Positions 23,208-25,755 of a stretch of 25,755 bases of DNA are shown here, in pieces; position 1 is the stretch's first letter; the number at the start of each line of letters is the position of its first letter. The notes beneath the pieces are model-generated. The model had not been told where the DNA came from, did no database searches, and was given only the letters and a program-made list of their open reading frames with translations. The DNA comes from Deltaproteobacteria bacterium. GTDB lineage: Bacteria; Myxococcota_A; UBA796; UBA2385. The DNA lies in assembly GCA_947462115.1 (NCBI GenBank), contig CANHON010000010.1, positions 1-25,755 of the forward strand. Reading direction: 5' to 3'. A program made the position numbers and the translations under genes.

Positions 23208-24827
23208 GTGACGGCACGAGCGAGCACAGCGCGGTCCAGCGGATCGCGGCGGGGGGTCCTGCCCGTGCAAGAGCTGCGTGCTGGCTTCGCGCTCGCGGTC
23301 ACCGCGCGCCTCAACGGCGCCGTGGTCGCGCACGCAGTGCACAGCCGCGGCGCTCGACCCCTGTTGATCGGCCTGGACGACGGCTGCGCCATCCCAAGCC
23401 CCGACGGCGGCCCGGTGGCCACGGTGAGCTGGCTGCGCGGCGACCGCCTCCGCATCTGCTCGCCCCACGTGGCCGACGTCGAGCAGGAGCTCGGGCCCGG
23501 CCAGCTGTGGCGGTGGGCCCCGGGGGACGGCCTGGTCGTCGAGCTGGGCCTCGTTCAGCGCTCCACCTTCCGGCTGCCGAGCGCGCTGCCCACCGCGGAC
23601 CTCTCGCTGTTGGCGCTGGTGCTCACCATTTTCGTCTTCCTTGGCCACACCCGCCTCCTGTTTGAGGAGATGAGCGGCGGCCAGCCCGAGGTCTCGGCCC
23701 CAGAGCCCTCGCCCGAGCTCATCGCCCGCCTGATCGAGCGCGCCACCGAAGGCGCCGACGAGGGCCTCGAAGAGCGGGTGGATCGCGCCGAGCTGGAGGA
23801 GGAGAACGACTCCTTCTACCTGCCGTCCGGCGCCGACGGCCCGATGAGCCACGCCGAGGGCGGGGCCAAGGTCGGCGAGCAGGTGCAGCGGGTCGAGGCC
23901 GCCGAGGAGGAGGTCGATGAGGACGCCGTCGAGCCCCCGGCGCCGGTGGTGGAGCTGCTGCGCCGCCCGCCGCCGCCGGAGCTCCCGGAGCTGGCCATCA
24001 CCGAGGTCGAGGCGCCCACGCTGCTCGGCGCCGTCGAAGAAGTGGAGATGCTGCCGCCCGAAGAGACCGCCGACGAGGGCATGCCCGAGCCGGTAGAGCG
24101 CTTTGTGGGCTGGGGCTTCAAGGACTGGCTGCGGGTCAAAGAGGCCCGCCCCAAGGACCACCGCGCCTGGTCGCGGGAGCTCGACCTGGCGCGCGCCCGG
24201 ATGCGCATCGACCCCGACGACCCCTGGTCGCTCAACACCGTCGGCCTCTACGCTTACCTCAGCGAGAAGCACGATCTCGCCGAGGCGACCTACGAGCGCT
24301 TCTTGCAGCTCTACCCCGAGGAGCCGGCGGCCTACAACAACTACGCGCTCGTCTGGAAGCGCCGCGGCGAGTACGGCAAAGAGGAGAGCCTGTACCGGCG
24401 GGCCCTGCAGCTCGACCCCAGCGACACCAACGTGATGAACAACTTGGCCGTCTGCTTGGCCCACCAAGGCCGGTTCGGCGAGGCCACGGAGATCATGGAT
24501 CGGCTCGAGAAGCTCGAGCCTGACAACGCTTACGTCGCCCTGCACCAGGCGAAGATCTACGCGGCCATGGGCAAGGAGCGGCGGGCCCTGCGCTTCTTGG
24601 AGCGGGCGCTGGAGCAGAGCCGCGGCCTCGACACCATGCACCACATTGAATTCCGCCAGGACATCCGGCTGGACCCGAGCTTCGACGTGCTGCGGGGGGA
24701 GCGCCGCTTCCGCGAGCTCCTCGAGCGCGCCTATGGCACCGAGGCCGCCTACCTCATCACCGGCTCGCGCCGCGCCCGGCCCCGCCGCGACCGCCAAGGC
24801 GAGCTGGAGGAGGTGGACGATGGGTGA
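23208..24827 (+). CDS. Single-TM TPR protein with cytoplasmic beta-rich N-domain (paralogue 1)
   Basis: This is a 539-residue protein. GTG 23208 has a perfect GGAGG (23199-23203) four bases upstream; the frame is open to ATG 22995 but that 71-residue extension is low-complexity and lacks a ribosome site. Residues ~28-120 are a beta-rich domain (ALAVTARLNGAVV...). One membrane helix follows (~130-147, LSLLALVLTIFVFLG). Residues ~155-330 are an acidic, Pro-rich spacer suited to crossing the periplasm. Residues ~330-470 contain three or four TPRs (NTVGLYAYLSEKHDLAEATYERFL, NYALVWKRRGEYGKEESLYRRAL, NNLAVCLAHQGRFGEA). The N-domain matches that of the next gene. Seen: architecture; inferred: an envelope-spanning scaffold. 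The stop overlaps the next ATG by eight bases. Confidence 0.8.
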   Translation: MTARASTARSSGSRRGVLPVQELRAGFALAVTARLNGAVVAHAVHSRGARPLLIGLDDGCAIPSPDGGPVATVSWLRGDRLRICSPHVADVEQELGPGQLWRWAPGDGLVVELGLVQRSTFRLPSALPTADLSLLALVLTIFVFLGHTRLLFEEMSGGQPEVSAPEPSPELIARLIERATEGADEGLEERVDRAELEEENDSFYLPSGADGPMSHAEGGAKVGEQVQRVEAAEEEVDEDAVEPPAPVVELLRRPPPPELPELAITEVEAPTLLGAVEEVEMLPPEETADEGMPEPVERFVGWGFKDWLRVKEARPKDHRAWSRELDLARARMRIDPDDPWSLNTVGLYAYLSEKHDLAEATYERFLQLYPEEPAAYNNYALVWKRRGEYGKEESLYRRALQLDPSDTNVMNNLAVCLAHQGRFGEATEIMDRLEKLEPDNAYVALHQAKIYAAMGKERRALRFLERALEQSRGLDTMHHIEFRQDIRLDPSFDVLRGERRFRELLERAYGTEAAYLITGSRRARPRRDRQGELEEVDDG

Positions 24828-25755
24828 TCTGGCCGTCACGGTTCGGCTGTTCGGCGCCCTGGTCGAGGACCGCGTGATTGACGTGGACCGCGTCGTTCGC
24901 CTGGGCGAAGCGGAGGGGGCCGAGGTCAGCTTCCCCGGCGCCGACCTGTCGGTGGTGCGGCTCGGCGAGCGGCTCAGCGTGCGCGGGCGGTCCCTCGAAG
25001 AGGGCGACGAGGTGCGGATCGCGCTCGGGCCGGTCGAGGTGCTGCTGGAGCACACCATGAAGTCGCGCATGCCGAGCGAGTGGGCCGGGCTGATGGACAG
25101 CCGCCTGTTCGCGACGGTGGTGATGACCGTCGCCGGCCTGTCGTACCTCGACGCCGCCTCGGCTTGGTGGGGCCGCCAAGACCTCGAAGGCGCGCCTTTG
25201 GCCGACCGTTTGGCCCGGGCCCTCCGCGGCGCGAGCGCCGCCAAGGCCGCCGCAGCCCCCAGTGGCGCCGCCGCCCAGGCCTCGGCCATCCAGACCTCGG
25301 AGCTGCCGGCCGACGGGGACGGCCCGCTGGCCTTCCTCAGCGTTGACGGCCCGCGGCACGAGCCCGACGCCCGCCCCGGCAGCGAGGCCTGGCATCGGTG
25401 GTACCGCTCGGGGGTGCCCGACGACAGCGCCCAGGTGCTGGCCGCCCGCGACCGGCTGGCCGAGGACCCCGACGATCCCGTCGCCCGGCGGGTCTTGGCG
25501 GGGGCGGCCTACAACAGCGACAACTTCGACCAGGCCGTCGAGCACTACACCTGGATCGTGCAGCGCTGGCCGGCCGACCGCGACGCCCTGCTGCGCCTCG
25601 GCTGGTCCTGGCAGCGGGCGGGCCGCCACCGCGCCGAGATCACGGTCTATAAGCAGATCTTGCGCATGGAGCCCACCAACTGCGCGGCGCTGGCCGGGCT
25701 CGCGGTGGCCCAGGCGCGGCTCAACCAGCTCGACGCCGCCGCCCAGAGCGTCGAG
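24820..25755 (+). CDS. Single-TM TPR protein (paralogue 2), truncated by window end
   Basis: This frame is open to the last base (312 codons seen). ATG 24820 lies inside the end of the upstream gene, with GGAGGAGG (24806-24813) six bases upstream. Residues 4-78 are a beta-rich domain beginning LAVTVRLFGALVEDRV, like the upstream protein's LAVTARLNGAVV. A moderately hydrophobic segment (~96-114, LFATVVMTVAGLSYLDAA) is the likely membrane helix. An Ala-rich, then acidic linker follows, and from ~225 TPR-type hairpins (LAGAAYNSDNFDQAVEHYTWIV, RLGWSWQRAGRHRAEITVYKQIL) run to the window edge. It is probably translationally coupled to its neighbour and works with it. The function is unknown. The C-terminal domain is not visible. 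Confidence 0.8.
   Translation, partial: MGDLAVTVRLFGALVEDRVIDVDRVVRLGEAEGAEVSFPGADLSVVRLGERLSVRGRSLEEGDEVRIALGPVEVLLEHTMKSRMPSEWAGLMDSRLFATVVMTVAGLSYLDAASAWWGRQDLEGAPLADRLARALRGASAAKAAAAPSGAAAQASAIQTSELPADGDGPLAFLSVDGPRHEPDARPGSEAWHRWYRSGVPDDSAQVLAARDRLAEDPDDPVARRVLAGAAYNSDNFDQAVEHYTWIVQRWPADRDALLRLGWSWQRAGRHRAEITVYKQILRMEPTNCAALAGLAVAQARLNQLDAAAQSVE

Noticed and set aside
1..25755. Genomic island, transposon or CRISPR array
   Set aside because: GC content and codon use look even throughout, no transposase or integrase of mobile type, no regular spaced repeats; xerD is the housekeeping recombinase.

Overview
The window is very GC-rich (third codon positions almost all G/C). It encodes a Ser/Thr-kinase-fold protein, several lipoproteins, single-membrane-pass TPR proteins and a zinc-ribbon/GYF protein. 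This mix points to a myxobacterium-like deltaproteobacterium (Myxococcota or a close relative); that placement is inference from gene content. I see no insertion sequence, prophage, CRISPR array, or block of foreign base composition.

Left part (1-5993): a truncated kinase-like gene, probably a pseudokinase, faces left and is divergent from a small lipoprotein gene. Next comes a long protein with an N-terminal zinc ribbon, a GYF-like domain, one membrane helix and a TPR-rich periplasmic part; its N-terminal order resembles the myxobacterial gliding protein GltJ. From 4546 to 13660 follows a tightly packed same-strand run: TrmN6-type methyltransferase, an unknown protein, a LapA-like membrane protein, a DsbA-fold lipoprotein without its CxxC, rsmB, mutS, an AMIN/Amidase_3 cell-wall amidase and xerD. 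Most junctions from 6076 on are overlaps or gaps of under 20 bases, so it looks like one operon of information-processing and envelope genes.

Middle (13660-19563): a tRNA-Leu(CAA) on the minus strand with a hairpin at its 3' side, a cysteine-containing lipoprotein, a pseudo-receiver protein, then valS and nadC as a likely two-gene operon. It ends at a strong hairpin between convergent genes.

Right part (19543-25755): a polytopic membrane protein diverges from mutY. mutY converges on, and overlaps by 9 bases, a stand-alone CinA N-domain-type gene. The window ends in two adjacent genes, the second cut off by the window edge, whose products share a related N-terminal domain, one membrane helix and TPRs.

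The best leads are the ZnR-GYF-TM-TPR protein, the tandem paralogous TM-TPR pair, three signalling or redox folds that have lost catalytic residues (pseudokinase, pseudo-receiver, CxxC-less DsbA fold), a MutY C-terminus that looks like a sliding-clamp-binding peptide, and a recurring TAG-centred motif about 16-37 bases upstream of seven gene starts. Typical-looking genes (valS, nadC, rsmB, mutS, mutY, xerD) anchor the annotation.
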